Shown here piece after piece: positions 44,028 to 54,685 of a DNA stretch of 64,000 nt. Each line of letters begins with the position of its first letter. Within the stretch, counting starts at the first letter, position 1. This stretch comes from Diaphorobacter limosus (GTDB lineage Bacteria > Pseudomonadota > Gammaproteobacteria > Burkholderiales > Burkholderiaceae_C). A model generated the notes under the pieces. The model searched no databases. It was not told the DNA's origin and saw only the letters and a list, made by a program, of their open reading frames with translations. The position numbers and the translations under genes were made by a program. The stretch spans positions 94,501 through 158,500 of the forward strand of contig NZ_CP136921.1 of NCBI RefSeq assembly GCF_033100095.1, read 5' to 3'.

Positions 44028-45986
44028 ATGGCTGCAATCCACTCCACCGAACTGCTGGCACAGGTGGCTGCCCTGCCGCCGCTGCCGGGCGTGTACCGCT
44101 ATTTCGATGTGCAGGATGTCCTGCTATACGTCGGCAAAGCACGTAACCTGAAAAAACGCGTCGGTAGCTACTTCGCCAGGCAGCATGGCGGTACGCGCAT
44201 AGGCCATATGGTCGGAAAAATTGCGCGTCTGGAGACGACCGTGGTGCGTTCCGAAGCCGAGGCGCTGCTGCTTGAAAACAACCTCATCAAGTCGCTCAAC
44301 CCCAAGTACAACATTCTCTTTCGCGACGACAAGAGCTATCCCTATCTGAAGATAACAGGCGTTTCGGCCAAGGATGGTACGGGTAGCGTGGCAGGCCAGT
44401 GCTATCCGCGCGTAGCTTACTACCGCGGCGCCGTGGACAAGTGCCATCGCTACTTTGGCCCTTATCCAGGCGCCTGGGCGGTCAAGGAAACGATACAGCT
44501 GCTGCAAAAGGTGTTTCGCCTACGCACCTGCGAAGACACGGTATTTGCCAACCGTACGCGCCCCTGTCTGCTGTATCAGATTAAGCGTTGCACGGCCCCT
44601 TGCGTAGGCTTCATCTCCACTGCGGCGTATGCCGATGATGTACATGGCGCTGAAGCCTTGCTGCGTGGTGAAACCCAGGAATTGATGCAGGTGCTGGAAC
44701 AGCGCATGCTCGCCCATTCGGACAGGCTGGAGTTTGAGCTGGCGGCCGAGGTGCGCAACCAGATCACGGCACTGTCGCGCGTGCTGCATCAGCAGGCCAT
44801 TGAAAGCGTATCCGACAAGGACGTGGATATTCTTGCCGTGAAGGTCGCAGGTGGGCGTGCCTGCGTGAATCTGGCGATGGTGCGTGGAGGGCGGCACCTG
44901 GGAGATAGGGCCTATTTCCCGGTGCATGTGGACGATGCCGCTGGCGTGTTCCACATGGAAGAGGACGACGAAGGCGAGGGTGTTGTACCGGTGAGCCCCA
45001 CAGTCGAGGCGCAGGTATTGGCGGCTTTCCTGGCCCAGCATTACATGGGCGTGCCGGTTCCGCCCTCGCTGATTACCAGTGAGGCGGTAGCTCCCATGTT
45101 GCTGGAGGCATTGACGCTGCAAACGGGTGTGCGCGTGACAGCGGTGCATCAGCCTCGTGAGCAGCGTCGTGCGTGGCTGGACATGGCGCAACAGAATGCC
45201 GAGATCCAGCTGGCCCGTCTGCTGGCCGAGGAAGGGTCGCAGCAGGCGCGCACGCGTGCTTTGGCGGAGGCGTTGGATCTGGATGTTGAAAACCTGGATG
45301 ATCTGACCATCGAGTGCTTTGACATCTCGCACACTGCGGGCGAGGCTACGCAGGCGTCCTGCGTGGTCTTCCATCACCACAAGCTACAAAGTGGCGAGTA
45401 CCGCCGCTTCAAGATCGAGGGTATTACAGGCGGCGACGACTACGCTGCCATGCGCCAAGTGCTCAAGCGGCGCTACAGCAAAGTAGCGGAAGCGCAGCGC
45501 GAGGCCGGAGGTGCCGAGGTGTCGAATGCTCTGGCACGGCTGCCGGATCTTGTGCTGGTTGATGGTGGCAAGGGCCAGGTAAGCATGGCGCGCGAGGTGT
45601 TCACCGAACTGGGTCTGGATACTGCGCGTATCGTCGGAGTCGAGAAAGGCGAGGGGCGCAAGGTCGGACTGGAGGAGTTGGTGTTTGCCGATGGGCGTGC
45701 CAAGGTCTACCTGGGCCGAGACTCGGCTGCGTTGATGCTGGTGGCGCAGATCCGTGATGAGGCGCATCGCTTTGCGATTACCGGGATGCGTGCGGCTCGC
45801 GCCAAGGTGCGTATGAGTGGCAGCCGCCTGGAGGACATACCCGGCGTCGGCCCCAAGAAGCGCGCACGCTTGCTGCAGCGTTTTGGTGGCGTACGCGGCG
45901 TGGCCGATGCCAGCATTGAAGACCTGACTACAGTGGACGGAATATCCCGATGCTTGGCTGAAGAGATCTACCGTGCTTTGCGTTGA
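44028..45986 (+). CDS. uvrC: Excinuclease ABC subunit C
   Basis: A 652-residue nuclease that makes both incisions in nucleotide excision repair. The GIY-YIG domain is at about 19-100 ([27 protein letters not shown]), the Cys-rich loop has [10 protein letters not shown], the UvrB-binding motif lies near 215-245, and the RNase H-like half has [10 protein letters not shown] and [11 protein letters not shown]. The helix-hairpin-helix end is [14 protein letters not shown]. Length and domains are complete. It is followed 47 bases later by pgsA, a common pairing in proteobacteria. Confidence 0.97.
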   Translation: MAAIHSTELLAQVAALPPLPGVYRYFDVQDVLLYVGKARNLKKRVGSYFARQHGGTRIGHMVGKIARLETTVVRSEAEALLLENNLIKSLNPKYNILFRDDKSYPYLKITGVSAKDGTGSVAGQCYPRVAYYRGAVDKCHRYFGPYPGAWAVKETIQLLQKVFRLRTCEDTVFANRTRPCLLYQIKRCTAPCVGFISTAAYADDVHGAEALLRGETQELMQVLEQRMLAHSDRLEFELAAEVRNQITALSRVLHQQAIESVSDKDVDILAVKVAGGRACVNLAMVRGGRHLGDRAYFPVHVDDAAGVFHMEEDDEGEGVVPVSPTVEAQVLAAFLAQHYMGVPVPPSLITSEAVAPMLLEALTLQTGVRVTAVHQPREQRRAWLDMAQQNAEIQLARLLAEEGSQQARTRALAEALDLDVENLDDLTIECFDISHTAGEATQASCVVFHHHKLQSGEYRRFKIEGITGGDDYAAMRQVLKRRYSKVAEAQREAGGAEVSNALARLPDLVLVDGGKGQVSMAREVFTELGLDTARIVGVEKGEGRKVGLEELVFADGRAKVYLGRDSAALMLVAQIRDEAHRFAITGMRAARAKVRMSGSRLEDIPGVGPKKRARLLQRFGGVRGVADASIEDLTTVDGISRCLAEEIYRALR

Positions 45987-46033
45987 GGCGATGCTGCTGT
46001 GAGGCATGGCGATGCGTGCCACAATCGCTACCC

Positions 46034-46603
46034 ATGTTTTTTACCATCCCCACGATCATGACCTGGACGCGCATCGTCGCGATTCCATTGATTGTGGGCG
46101 TGTTCTATGCGCCGCTGGAGCCCGCTACCTGCAACCTCATCGCTACGGTGATGTTCATGGTGTTTGCAGCCACCGACTGGCTGGATGGTTTTTTGGCGCG
46201 CAAGCTCAATCAGGCATCGGCCTTCGGTGCCTTCCTCGATCCGGTTGCCGACAAATTTCTGGTTTGCGCATCACTGCTGGTACTGGTGCACATGCAGCGC
46301 GCCGATGTATTCGTGGCTCTGATCATCATCGGCAGGGAGATTGCCATCAGCGCATTGCGTGAGTGGATGGCACAGATTGGCGCGGGCAAGAGTGTGGCAG
46401 TGCACATGTTGGGCAAGCTCAAGACCACGGTTCAGATGGTGGCTATTCCATTGTTGCTGTACGACGACCGCCTGTTGGACATCATTGATACCAGCGTATG
46501 GGGTACCTGGCTGATCTGGTTGGCCGCAGTGCTGACGGTGTGGTCCATGGTGTACTACCTGCAAAAGGCCTTGCCCGAGATACGTTCTCGAGTGGCCAAA
46601 TAA
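46034..46603 (+). CDS. pgsA: CDP-diacylglycerol-glycerol-3-phosphate 3-phosphatidyltransferase
   Basis: A 189-residue inner-membrane enzyme making phosphatidylglycerol phosphate. The CDP-alcohol phosphotransferase motif D-G-x2-A-R-x8-G-x3-D-x3-D is seen as DGFLARKLNQASAFGAFLDPVADK (residues about 43-66 read with gaps). Six hydrophobic helices can be placed. The ATG at 46034 gives MFFTIPTIMTWTRI, the usual N-terminus. Confidence 0.96.
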   Translation: MFFTIPTIMTWTRIVAIPLIVGVFYAPLEPATCNLIATVMFMVFAATDWLDGFLARKLNQASAFGAFLDPVADKFLVCASLLVLVHMQRADVFVALIIIGREIAISALREWMAQIGAGKSVAVHMLGKLKTTVQMVAIPLLLYDDRLLDIIDTSVWGTWLIWLAAVLTVWSMVYYLQKALPEIRSRVAK

Positions 46604-46944
46604 CCGTTGCAATGGGCGTGTAGCGGGGCTCAAGCATGCAAGGGTATGTCCGCGCCCCAATAGGGCATGTCAATACGGAATCGGCCTAGCGACGACGTTT
46701 GCGAGACAAAGCGCTTCATAAGATCCGGGGTGAGGTTCAAATGCGTCTAGAATTCGCCCCCATGTTGTCGCGTAGGCGGCGCGTTGCATTGACAGCCCGT
46801 GACGCTATGGTTTTACACTTCGGTAGCCACTCTGCTACTGCGAGCAGCTTCCGGATTTGCTTGGGAACCTTGAGCGCCAGCGCAGAACCGTGAAGTGCAG
46901 ACCCACATAAGACATCCACCCACTCATACCCCGAGAGGTTTCTT
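46604..46944 (+). promoter_or_regulatory. Intergenic region with probable HU promoter
   Basis: 341 bases without a gene. TTGACA at about 46,788 is a good -35 box; TTTACA 17 bases later is a possible -10. The transcript would have a leader of over 120 bases before the GTG of HU, with GAGAGG as ribosome site. Confidence 0.45.
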
Positions 46945-47217
46945 GTGAACAAAACCGAACTGATTGAGCACATTGCCAACAACGCAGATATCTCCAAGGC
47001 CGCCGCAGCGCGCGCCCTGGAGTCCACGATTGAGGCGGTCAAGAAGACTTTGAAGAAGGGCGGGACAGTGTCCCTGGTTGGTTTTGGTACTTTTGCAGTA
47101 GGCAAGCGTGCTGCACGTACCGGTCGCAATCCCCGTACTGGTGCTACGATTAAAATCAAAGCTGCTAAAGTGCCAAAGTTCCGTCCAGGCAAGGCATTGA
47201 AAGACGCCTTGAACTGA
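46945..47217 (+). CDS. hupB: DNA-binding protein HU
   Basis: A 90-residue nucleoid protein with GTG start. It carries the HU core ([26 protein letters not shown]), GFGTFAV and the beta arm [17 protein letters not shown] ending [15 protein letters not shown]. It bends DNA as a dimer. Between pgsA and tRNA-Val, followed by ppiD; the HU-tRNA-ppiD order is common in Comamonadaceae. Confidence 0.96.
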   Translation: MNKTELIEHIANNADISKAAAARALESTIEAVKKTLKKGGTVSLVGFGTFAVGKRAARTGRNPRTGATIKIKAAKVPKFRPGKALKDALN

Positions 47218-47232
47218 CTCAAGAAATATGGG

Positions 47233-47308
47233 GGGTGCTTAGCTCAGTTGGTAGAGCGGCGCCCTTACAAGGCGTAGGTCAGCGGTTCGAGCCCGTTAGC
47301 ACCCACCA
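47233..47308 (+). tRNA. tRNA-Val (anticodon UAC)
   Basis: Full cloverleaf: acceptor GGGTGCT/AGCACCC, D arm with AGCTCAGTTGGTAGAGC, anticodon loop CTTACAA, T arm with GGTTCGAGCC and encoded CCA. Confidence 0.96.
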
Positions 47309-47316
47309 CCCCAGAC

Positions 47317-47346
47317 AAAGGCGAACGCGAGTTCGCCTTTTCTTTT
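47317..47346 (+). terminator. Intrinsic terminator after tRNA-Val
   Basis: Stem AAGGCGAAC-GCGA-GTTCGCCTT followed by TTCTTTT, 9 bases after the tRNA end. Confidence 0.9.
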
Positions 47347-47367
47347 GCAGCCGTTGAAAGATTCACC

Positions 47368-49290
47368 ATGTTGGAATCCATACGCAAGCACACCAAGTGG
47401 GTGATGGGCTTGTTGTTCTTGTTGATCATCCCGTCCTTTGTCCTCGTCGGGATAGACCAAAACTACTTTACTGGCGGCAGCCCTGTTGTGGCGCGGGTTG
47501 ATGGCAAGGACATCACGCAGGCTGATTGGGACAACGCCCATCGCGTGGAAAGCGACCGTGTCCGTGCCCAATCTCCAGACATCGATGCCAAGCTGCTTGA
47601 TACACCGCAGGCGCGCTATGCCACCCTGGAACGCCTGGTGCGCGACCGAGTGCTGCAAACTGCCGCGCAGAACATGCACATGTTGACCAGCGACGTACGC
47701 CTGGCGCGTGAGCTGCAAGGCATTCCCCAGATTGCAGCTTTGAAGCGGCCTGATGGCTCGCTGGATGCCGAGGCGTATCGCGCCTTGGCAGGCTCTCAGG
47801 GGCTCACGCCGGAAGGCCTCGAGGCGCGCATACGCCACGATATCTCGGTCAGCCAGGTCATGGGCAGCGTCATGGCATCGGCATTCGCTGGCACTGCCGA
47901 AGCCAAGCTGGCACTCGATGCGATCCTGCAGCGTCGGGAGATTCAGGTGGCCCGATTCAATGCATCATCCTTTGTGCCCAACGTTGCCGTGAGCGATGCT
48001 GATTTGGAGGCGTACTACAAGGCCAATCCTGCAAAGTTTCAGCAACCCGAGCAGGCCAGCGTCGAATATGTAGTGCTGGATCTGGACGCCGTGAAGGCAG
48101 GCATCACGCTCAATGAAGACGATCTGCGTACCTATTACAAGGAAAACCTCAACCGTCTGGCTGGCAAGGAGGAGCGCCGGGCCAGTCACATCCTGATCGG
48201 TGCAGCCAAGGACGCCCCGGCTGCCGAGCGAGAAAAGGCCAAGGCCAAGGCCATGGAGTTGCTGGCCGAGCTGCGCAAGGCGCCTGGCCGCTTTGCCGAA
48301 CTTGCGAAGAAGGACTCGCAAGATCCCGGATCGGCTGCGTCTGGCGGCGATCTGGGTTTTTTTGGCCATGGCGCCATGGTCAAACCGTTTGAAGATGCCA
48401 CGTTTTTGCTGAAGAAAGGTGAGATCAGCGATGTCGTGGAAACCGACTTCGGCTACCACATCATCATGCTCACGGACATCAAGACACCGCGCCAGCCCAG
48501 CTTCGAGGAACTGCGCCCTACGCTGGAGGCCGAGCTCAAGCAGCAGCAGGCGCAGCGCAAGTTTGCCGAGGTGGCGGAAGCGTTTTCCAATGCGGTTTAT
48601 GAGCAGGCCGACAGCCTGCAACCCGTGGCCGAAAAGCTCAAACTCAAGATTCACATGGCTGACGCCATCACGCGCATGCCGGTTGGTGGTGCGCAAGGGG
48701 CGTTGGCCAGTCCTCGCTTTCTCGAGGCGCTGTTTCAGCCTGACTCGCTGCAGAACAAGCGCAACACCGAGGCCGTCGAAATTGCCCCCAGTACCTTGGC
48801 TGCGGGTCGGATTACGACCTATCAACCAGCCATGACATTGCCACTGGACAAGGCACGTGATCAGGTGCGAGCCCTGTACGTGGCGGAGAACTCAGCAAAA
48901 CTTGCGCGTGAGGAAGGTCAGGCCAAGCTAGCCGCGTGGAAGGCAGCCCCCGATAGTGCGACGGGCCTGTCTGCTCCGGTCACGGTATCACGTGACCGAC
49001 TGCAAGACCAGCCGCGTGCTGTTGTCGATAGCGCCCTGCACGCGCCGGTTGACAAGCTGCCGGCCTGGGTAGGTGTGGATCTGGCCGCGCAGGGTTATGC
49101 CGTGATCAAGGTCAACCGCATCGTGGCCCGCGACGCCGTGGACGACGCCATGGCGCGCATGGAGCGCCAGCAATACCTGCAGGCCTGGGGTTCTGCCGAG
49201 GCACAGGCATACTACGACCTGCTCAAGCAACGCTTCAAGGTGCAAATCAAGGCGCCACGTCCGATTGGACAAATCGAGCCACAAAGCTGA
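47368..49290 (+). CDS. ppiD: Periplasmic folding factor PpiD (SurA-type peptidyl-prolyl isomerase)
   Basis: A 640-residue membrane-anchored chaperone. The anchor is at residues about 11-33 ([20 protein letters not shown]). The SurA-like N domain spans about 35-180, and one parvulin domain lies at about 270-370 ([12 protein letters not shown]..., [28 protein letters not shown]). The C-terminal half is of the second, inactive type. It helps outer-membrane proteins leaving the Sec channel. It lies between two tRNA genes. Confidence 0.95.
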   Translation: MLESIRKHTKWVMGLLFLLIIPSFVLVGIDQNYFTGGSPVVARVDGKDITQADWDNAHRVESDRVRAQSPDIDAKLLDTPQARYATLERLVRDRVLQTAAQNMHMLTSDVRLARELQGIPQIAALKRPDGSLDAEAYRALAGSQGLTPEGLEARIRHDISVSQVMGSVMASAFAGTAEAKLALDAILQRREIQVARFNASSFVPNVAVSDADLEAYYKANPAKFQQPEQASVEYVVLDLDAVKAGITLNEDDLRTYYKENLNRLAGKEERRASHILIGAAKDAPAAEREKAKAKAMELLAELRKAPGRFAELAKKDSQDPGSAASGGDLGFFGHGAMVKPFEDATFLLKKGEISDVVETDFGYHIIMLTDIKTPRQPSFEELRPTLEAELKQQQAQRKFAEVAEAFSNAVYEQADSLQPVAEKLKLKIHMADAITRMPVGGAQGALASPRFLEALFQPDSLQNKRNTEAVEIAPSTLAAGRITTYQPAMTLPLDKARDQVRALYVAENSAKLAREEGQAKLAAWKAAPDSATGLSAPVTVSRDRLQDQPRAVVDSALHAPVDKLPAWVGVDLAAQGYAVIKVNRIVARDAVDDAMARMERQQYLQAWGSAEAQAYYDLLKQRFKVQIKAPRPIGQIEPQS

Positions 49291-49337
49291 TGATATTTCC
49301 GTTTGCATAGATTTATCGAGCTATAATTCAAGGCTAC

Positions 49338-49414
49338 GGTGGCTGTAGCTCAGTTGGTAGAGTCCAGGATTGTGATTCCTGTCGTCGTGGGTTCGAGTCC
49401 CATCAGCCACCCCA
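49338..49414 (+). tRNA. tRNA-His (anticodon GUG)
   Basis: Acceptor GTGGCTG/CAGCCAC with the extra 5' G (49,338) facing C at the discriminator position, which is specific for tRNA-His; anticodon loop TTGTGAT; T arm GGGTTCGAGTCCC; CCA encoded. Confidence 0.96.
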
Positions 49415-49426
49415 GGTAAACAAAGA

Positions 49427-49461
49427 AAACCCTGCTATTCGACAGATAGCGGGGTTTTTTT
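49427..49461 (+). terminator. Intrinsic terminator after tRNA-His
   Basis: Stem AACCCTGCTAT / ATAGCGGGGTT with a short loop, followed by a run of seven T. Confidence 0.88.
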
Positions 49462-49690
49462 GTTATCCGGGTTTGGTAGCCACCATGTAGCCAGCGTGAC
49501 TGCGTGTTGCACCATGTGGCCAGCGTCCCATCTGGCATGGGCTCTCAGGAAAAGCGCGGATAGAAATCGATTCGGCAACAAATCGCCGTTGGTCTGGCAG
49601 CTACTCCTTCGGGGTCGCCTGCTGCTGCTTGCTCTCGGCTTTGGCCGTCAGTTCGCGGTGTGTCTTGGCCGCTGATCACCCTGAGTACAC

Positions 49691-50093
49691 CTAAACCGGA
49701 AACACACCCGTCCGCACATCACCGACGAGTTGCGGGATGCACAGGTCATAGCGTGCAACCATGCCGTCATGGACTTCAAAAAGTACGACCGCTTTCACTT
49801 CATCGCTCTGACCTTGCGTCATCAAAGCAAGGCCTGCCGTCTTCTCCGTGACTCGTGCGGCCAATCTCCACCCGAACACGCGAATCCGGGTCATTGACGC
49901 CACGAGCGCGTACTGTGTGCATCTTGCGCCGCAGATAGTCTGAAATAGCGGCCGCACCAACCAGTTCTTCGAATACCCATTGCGACGTGTACCGTGCTCC
50001 CGGTGCAAGCAATGCCAGAAAACCATCCGGCTCCAGACGGTTCCACGCCTTGGCGAAAGCAAGAACCACTTGTTCTTCCGCCACATCCGACAT
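49691..50093 (-). pseudogene. Frameshifted NTF2/SnoaL-like gene
   Basis: Frame 1 reads MSDVAEEQVVLAFAKAWNRLEPDGF and continues to VRVEIGR. The product then continues in another frame with LAARVTEKTAGLALMTQG and FEVHDGMVARYDLCIPQLVG. Together they give a normal NTF2-like protein of about 134 residues, but a one-base shift near 49,865 separates the halves. A sequencing error cannot be excluded. The region 49,462-49,690 to its left holds nothing I recognise. It is next to galU in the same direction. Confidence 0.75.
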
Positions 50094-50107
50094 GCCATGC
50101 ACTCCGA

Positions 50108-50992
50108 TCACAGAGACAGTTGCTGCAGGTACTGCCGAAACGACGCTCCCACCTCGGGGTGCTGTAGCGCCAGTTCCACGGTCGCTTCAAGAAAACCCTC
50201 TTTGCTACCACAGTCATAGCGTTTTCCGCTGTACTGGTATGCGTAAACGGCCTCATGCGCCATCAGGCGGGCGATGGCGTCGGTGAGTTGGATCTCGCCG
50301 CCCACGCCCTTGGGCTGGTTGCGGATTTCTTCAAAAATGCGCGGCGTGAGCACATAGCGTCCGGCTACGCCCATGCGCGACGGGGCCACCTCGGGGGCGG
50401 GTTTTTCCACGATTTCATCGACGCGCAAGAGCGGGCCGCCGGCGGCTTCGCCCTTGACGATTCCGTAGCGCCTGGTGTGCTCTTGCGGCACTTCCTGCAC
50501 GGCCAACAGGGAGCGGCCCTGTTTTTCAAACGCAGCCGTCATCTGCGCCATCACACCTGGGCCGCCGTTTTCGCCCACCATCAGGTCGTCGGCCAGCAGC
50601 ACGGCAAAGGGCTCGCGGCCGACCAGCGGCTCGGCGCAGAGTACGGCGTGGCCTAAGCCCAGGCTGCGCGGCTGGCGTACGAACAGGCAGTTCATGTCGG
50701 ACGGGCTGACGGAGCGCACCAGTTCCAGCATGGCCTGCTTGCCGGCTTGCTCCAGCTCGTTCTCCAGCTCGTAGGCGGTGTCGAAATGGTCTTCGATGGC
50801 GCGCTTGCTGCGGCCGGTGACGAAGACCATGTCGCGGATGCCGGCCTCGTAGGCTTCTTCTACGGCGTATTGGATCAAGGGCTTGTCCACCACGGGTAGC
50901 ATCTCTTTGGGGGACGCCTTGGTGGCGGGCAGAAAGCGGGTGCCCAGGCCGGCGACGGGGAAGACGGCTTTGCGGACGCGGGTGCTGGTCAT
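50108..50992 (-). CDS. galU: UTP-glucose-1-phosphate uridylyltransferase
   Basis: A 294-residue enzyme making UDP-glucose for polysaccharides. The nucleotide-binding motif is [20 protein letters not shown] (residues about 14-33); the conserved [13 protein letters not shown] and [18 protein letters not shown] segments follow, and [11 protein letters not shown] is near the end. Length is normal. It is preceded by valS in the same direction with 48 bases between, which may form an operon. Confidence 0.97.
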   Translation of the reverse strand: MTSTRVRKAVFPVAGLGTRFLPATKASPKEMLPVVDKPLIQYAVEEAYEAGIRDMVFVTGRSKRAIEDHFDTAYELENELEQAGKQAMLELVRSVSPSDMNCLFVRQPRSLGLGHAVLCAEPLVGREPFAVLLADDLMVGENGGPGVMAQMTAAFEKQGRSLLAVQEVPQEHTRRYGIVKGEAAGGPLLRVDEIVEKPAPEVAPSRMGVAGRYVLTPRIFEEIRNQPKGVGGEIQLTDAIARLMAHEAVYAYQYSGKRYDCGSKEGFLEATVELALQHPEVGASFRQYLQQLSL

Positions 50993-51040
50993 GGGGGTTC
51001 CTTGGTGGAGAGGGCCGGCGGGACGCCGGCGCTCCCGGGG

Positions 51041-53911
51041 TCAGCCCAGGCGGGCGAGTTGTTCCTGGATGCGCGCCAGCGTGCTGCCAAAGTCGGCCAG
51101 GCGCTTTTTCTCTTGCTCCAGCACGGCGGCGGGGGCCTTGGCGCAGAAGGCTTCGTTGCCGAGCTTGGCGTTGGCCTTGGTGATCTCGCCTTGCAGGCGC
51201 GTGGCCTCCTTGCCCAGGCGGGCCTTTTCCGCCGCCACGTCGATCTCGACAAACAGCGCCAGGCGCGCGCCGCCCACCACGTTGACCGGGGCGTTCTGTG
51301 CCTCGCTGGCCCAGGCGGCGGCGTCGTCAAACACCTTCACGTCGCTGAGCTTGGCCAGGTTTTTCAGCACATCGGCGTTGGCACGCAGGAAGGCGCTGTC
51401 CTCTGCCATGTCGGCCACGGCCAGAAGCGGCAGGCGCTGCGCGGGCGACACGCCCATCTCGCCGCGCAGGGTGCGGCAGGCGTCCACCATGGTTTTCAGG
51501 CGCGCCACATAGCCTTCAGCCGCCTCGTCGATCTTGGCCGGCTGCGCCTCTGGGTAGGCGGCGATGGCGATCGATGCGCCCTCAATGCGGGCCACGGGCG
51601 CCACCACTTGCCACAGCGCTTCGGTGACAAACGGGATGATGGGATGCGCCAGGCGCAGGATGGCTTCCAGCACGCGGATCAGCGTGCGGCGCGTGGCGCG
51701 CTCTTGCGCCTCGGAGCCGGTCTGGATCTGCACCTTGGCGATTTCCAGGTACCAGTCGCAGAACTCGTTCCAGACGAAGTCGTAGATGGCGTTGGCGGCG
51801 TTGTCCAGGCGGTATTCGGCAAAGCCACGGGCCACCTCAGCCTCCACCTTTTGCAGGCGCGAGACGATCCAGCGATCGGGCTGGCTGAAATGCAGATAGC
51901 TCTCGCTGCAGCTGCCGTCGCCGTCAAAGCCGCAGTCAAAACCCTCGCAATTCATCAGCACGAAGCGGCTGGCGTTCCAGAGCTTGTTGCAGAAGTTGCG
52001 ATAACCCTCGCAGCGCTTGCTGTCGAAGTTGATGCTGCGGCCCAAGGACGCCAGCGCGGCGAAGGTAAAGCGCAGCGCGTCCGCGCCGTAGGCCGGAATG
52101 CCTTCGGGGAATTCCTTTTGCGTGTTCTTGCGCACCTGGGGTGCGGTCTCGGGGCGGCGCAGGCCCTGGGTGCGCTTGTCGAGCAGGGGTTCGAGCTCGA
52201 TGCCGTCGATCAGATCGACCGGGTCGAGCACGTTGCCCTCGCTCTTGCTCATCTTCTTGCCGTGCGCGTCGAGCACCAGGCCGTGGATGTAGACATGCTT
52301 GAACGGCACGCGGCCGGTGAAGTGGGTGCTCATCATGATCATCCGGGCCACCCAGAAGAAGATGATGTCGTAGCCCGTGACCAGCACGCTGCTGGGCAAA
52401 TACAGGTTGTAGTCGTCGGTGGCGCTGTCGGTTTGATTTGGCCAGCCCATGGTGGAAAACGGCACCAGCGCGCTGGAGTACCAGGTGTCGAGCACGTCGG
52501 CGTCGCGCGTGAGTGTTTTGCCGGGGGCCTGTGCCTGCGCCTCGGCCTCGCTCTTGGCCACGTAGACCTTGCCGTCCTCGTCGTACCAGGCCGGAATCTG
52601 GTGGCCCCACCAGAGCTGGCGCGAGATGCACCAGTCCTGGATGTTGTTCATCCACTGGTTGTAGGTGTTGACCCAGTTCTCGGGCACGAATTGCACCTGG
52701 CCGCTGGCGACGGCGTCAATCGCTTTTTGCGCGATGGATTTGCCGGTGGCGTCGCCCTGGCCCACCTTGTTCATGGCGACAAACCACTGATCGGTCAGCA
52801 TGGGTTCGATCACCTGGCCGGTGCGGGTGCAGATGGGCACCATGAGCTTGTGCTTCTTGATTTCGACCAAGAGGCCCAGCGCTTCCAGGTCCGCCACGAC
52901 GGCCTTGCGCGCGGCAAAGCGGTCCATGCCACGGTATTTCTCGGGCGCCTGGTCGTTGATGGTGGCCGTCAGCGTCAGCACGCAAATCATCGGCAGCTTG
53001 TGGCGCTGGCCTACCTGATAGTCGTTCTGGTCATGCGCGGGTGTGACCTTGACCACGCCGGTGCCGAAGGCCTTGTCCACGTATTCGTCGGCAATCACCG
53101 GGATTTCGCGGTCGCACAGCGGCAGCTTGACCTGCTTGCCGATCAGGTGCGCATAGCGCTCGTCCTCGGGGTGCACCATCACGGCCACGTCGCCCAGCAT
53201 GGTCTCAGGCCGGGTGGTGGCCACCACCAGTTGGCCCGAACCGTCGGCCAGGGGATAGGCGATATGCCACAGCGAGCCGTCTTTTTCTTCGTTTTCCACC
53301 TCCAGATCCGACACGGCCGATTGCAGCACCGGATCCCAGTTGACCAGGCGCTTGCCACGGTAGATCAGGCCCTGCTCATAGAGCTTGACGAAGGTCTCGG
53401 TCACCACCTTGGACAGCTTGTCGTCCATGGTGAAGTACTCGCGGCTCCAGTCCACGGTGTCGCCCAGGCGGCGCATCTGCGTGGTGATCGTGTTGCCGCT
53501 GTGCTCCTTCCACTCCCACACTTTCTTCACAAAATCGGGCCGGCCCAGGTCGTGGCGGCTCACGCCTTCGCTTTGCAGCTGGCGCTCCACGACGATTTGC
53601 GTGGCGATGCCGGCGTGGTCGGTGCCCGGAATCCACGCCGTGTTGCAGCCCAGCATGCGGTGGTAGCGCGTCAGGCTGTCCATGATGGTCTGGTTGAACG
53701 CGTGGCCCATGTGCAGCGTGCCGGTCACGTTGGGCGGGGGCAGCTGGATGGCGAAGGCCGGGGCGGCCGCGTCGGGCGCGCCCGTGCCGCGCACGCCGGC
53801 GCGGCCGTAGCCACGGCGCTCCCACTCGGGGCCCCAGTGGGCCTCCAGGGCGGCGGGTTCAAAGGACTTGGACAGGCCGTTCAGGCCCGGTTGTGCGGGG
53901 GTGTCGCTCAT
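51041..53911 (-). CDS. valS: Valyl-tRNA synthetase
   Basis: A 956-residue class I synthetase. The HIGH-type motif is GTLHMGHAF near residue 60, the KMSKS motif is [10 protein letters not shown], and the editing domain lies between. The C-terminal tRNA-binding coiled coil is at the end ([19 protein letters not shown]). The ATG at 53911 is preferred over 53929, because family members start MSDTPAQ-like and the earlier codon lies close to a terminator hairpin. This hairpin is only 8 bases upstream. Confidence 0.96.
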   Translation of the reverse strand: MSDTPAQPGLNGLSKSFEPAALEAHWGPEWERRGYGRAGVRGTGAPDAAAPAFAIQLPPPNVTGTLHMGHAFNQTIMDSLTRYHRMLGCNTAWIPGTDHAGIATQIVVERQLQSEGVSRHDLGRPDFVKKVWEWKEHSGNTITTQMRRLGDTVDWSREYFTMDDKLSKVVTETFVKLYEQGLIYRGKRLVNWDPVLQSAVSDLEVENEEKDGSLWHIAYPLADGSGQLVVATTRPETMLGDVAVMVHPEDERYAHLIGKQVKLPLCDREIPVIADEYVDKAFGTGVVKVTPAHDQNDYQVGQRHKLPMICVLTLTATINDQAPEKYRGMDRFAARKAVVADLEALGLLVEIKKHKLMVPICTRTGQVIEPMLTDQWFVAMNKVGQGDATGKSIAQKAIDAVASGQVQFVPENWVNTYNQWMNNIQDWCISRQLWWGHQIPAWYDEDGKVYVAKSEAEAQAQAPGKTLTRDADVLDTWYSSALVPFSTMGWPNQTDSATDDYNLYLPSSVLVTGYDIIFFWVARMIMMSTHFTGRVPFKHVYIHGLVLDAHGKKMSKSEGNVLDPVDLIDGIELEPLLDKRTQGLRRPETAPQVRKNTQKEFPEGIPAYGADALRFTFAALASLGRSINFDSKRCEGYRNFCNKLWNASRFVLMNCEGFDCGFDGDGSCSESYLHFSQPDRWIVSRLQKVEAEVARGFAEYRLDNAANAIYDFVWNEFCDWYLEIAKVQIQTGSEAQERATRRTLIRVLEAILRLAHPIIPFVTEALWQVVAPVARIEGASIAIAAYPEAQPAKIDEAAEGYVARLKTMVDACRTLRGEMGVSPAQRLPLLAVADMAEDSAFLRANADVLKNLAKLSDVKVFDDAAAWASEAQNAPVNVVGGARLALFVEIDVAAEKARLGKEATRLQGEITKANAKLGNEAFCAKAPAAVLEQEKKRLADFGSTLARIQEQLARLG

Positions 53912-53918
53912 GGCAATG

Positions 53919-53947
53919 AAAAGCGGCATCCCGTGGGATGCCGCTTG
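53919..53947 (-). terminator. Intrinsic terminator directly upstream of valS
   Basis: On the minus strand, AAGCGGCATCCC / GGGATGCCGCTT followed by TT(C). The T-run ends 8 bases before the valS ATG. It probably ends the oxidase operon transcript; because it overlaps the valS leader it could also attenuate valS. Confidence 0.75.
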
Positions 53948-54001
53948 GGTGGCAGTGGATCGGTGGGGTGCAGGAATTCTATTCGCTTGGCGTTGCGCTT
54001 C

Positions 54002-54051
54002 TTTTTTTATAGCTATTGGCGCTTGTTGATAAAGCGCAGAGGCCGTATTTC
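54002..54051. repeat. Comamonadaceae dispersed intergenic repeat, copy 1
   Basis: TTTTTATAGCTATTGGCGCT followed by TGTTGATAAAGCGC and GAGGC. It is related to the block inside hemD at 61.36 kb and has the hairpin GCGCTTTATCAACAAGCGC on the minus strand. Confidence 0.65.
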
Positions 54052-54685
54052 ATTGTGAATTTCGGCGGTATTCCGGCGCCTGGGGCTCGGCGGTCATCAG
54101 CATGACCTCTTCGCGCCGCACCAGGCGCCAGCCCACATGCGCCAGCCAGGCCAGGGCCAGCAGGGCCGCCAGGCCGATCAGCCAACGGCCCAGGCGCATC
54201 TGGTCATCTTGCAGGTAGGCGTTGCACAGGCGCAGGGGCGAGTCGATGTAGAGCTGGCCCACGACGGCCATCATGGGCAGCAGCATGCCCAAAAAAAAGC
54301 CCTGCAGCACCAGCCCCGCCGGCCGCCAGGACAGGCGCAGCAGCACGCCTGCGAGCAGCAGCGCGGTGCATTTGGCAAGCTCCACGCCCATGTCGCGCAG
54401 CGCCAGATCCAGCACGCGCGGCACCATCAGCACCGACAGCACCACGCCCACCCAGACCAGGCCGGTGATGCCGTGGGCGTTGCAGCTGGCGATGGCGCGG
54501 CGCAGGCGTGGCGGCAGGGCTGCGGCCAGCAGGGCGCCGGCCAGCATCCACAGCGGAAACTGCAACAACATGTGGCTCCACATGCTGGCCTCCAGCCCAT
54601 GGCGGGTGATGGGCAGCGCCAGGAGGGCTGCCAATACCAGTCCCAGGACGGCCTGGTGCCAGGGCTTGCAGGCGGGGCGCTTCAT
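54050..54685 (-). CDS. Membrane protein of the oxidase cluster
   Basis: A 211-residue integral membrane protein with five hydrophobic segments (first LGLVLAALLALPITRHGLEA; others at about 40-60, 75-95, 100-125, 165-185). His residues in helices (RHGLEASMWSHMLLQ) resemble those of CtaG/caa3-type copper-delivery membrane proteins, but I cannot assign the family firmly. Its ATG overlaps the stop of the SCO1 gene (ATGA). Position in an oxidase operon suggests a role in copper-centre assembly. Confidence 0.7.
   Translation of the reverse strand: MKRPACKPWHQAVLGLVLAALLALPITRHGLEASMWSHMLLQFPLWMLAGALLAAALPPRLRRAIASCNAHGITGLVWVGVVLSVLMVPRVLDLALRDMGVELAKCTALLLAGVLLRLSWRPAGLVLQGFFLGMLLPMMAVVGQLYIDSPLRLCNAYLQDDQMRLGRWLIGLAALLALAWLAHVGWRLVRREEVMLMTAEPQAPEYRRNSQ

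Noticed and set aside
49462..49690. Integrase remnant next to tRNA-His
   Set aside because: Only about two dozen residues (ending KQQATPKE) could be read in one frame; too little to assign.
51002..54058. Open frame of over 1000 codons on the plus strand
   Set aside because: It is the antisense shadow of valS; valS has all synthetase motifs and the plus frame reads as low-complexity His/Gly/Ala/Val sequence.
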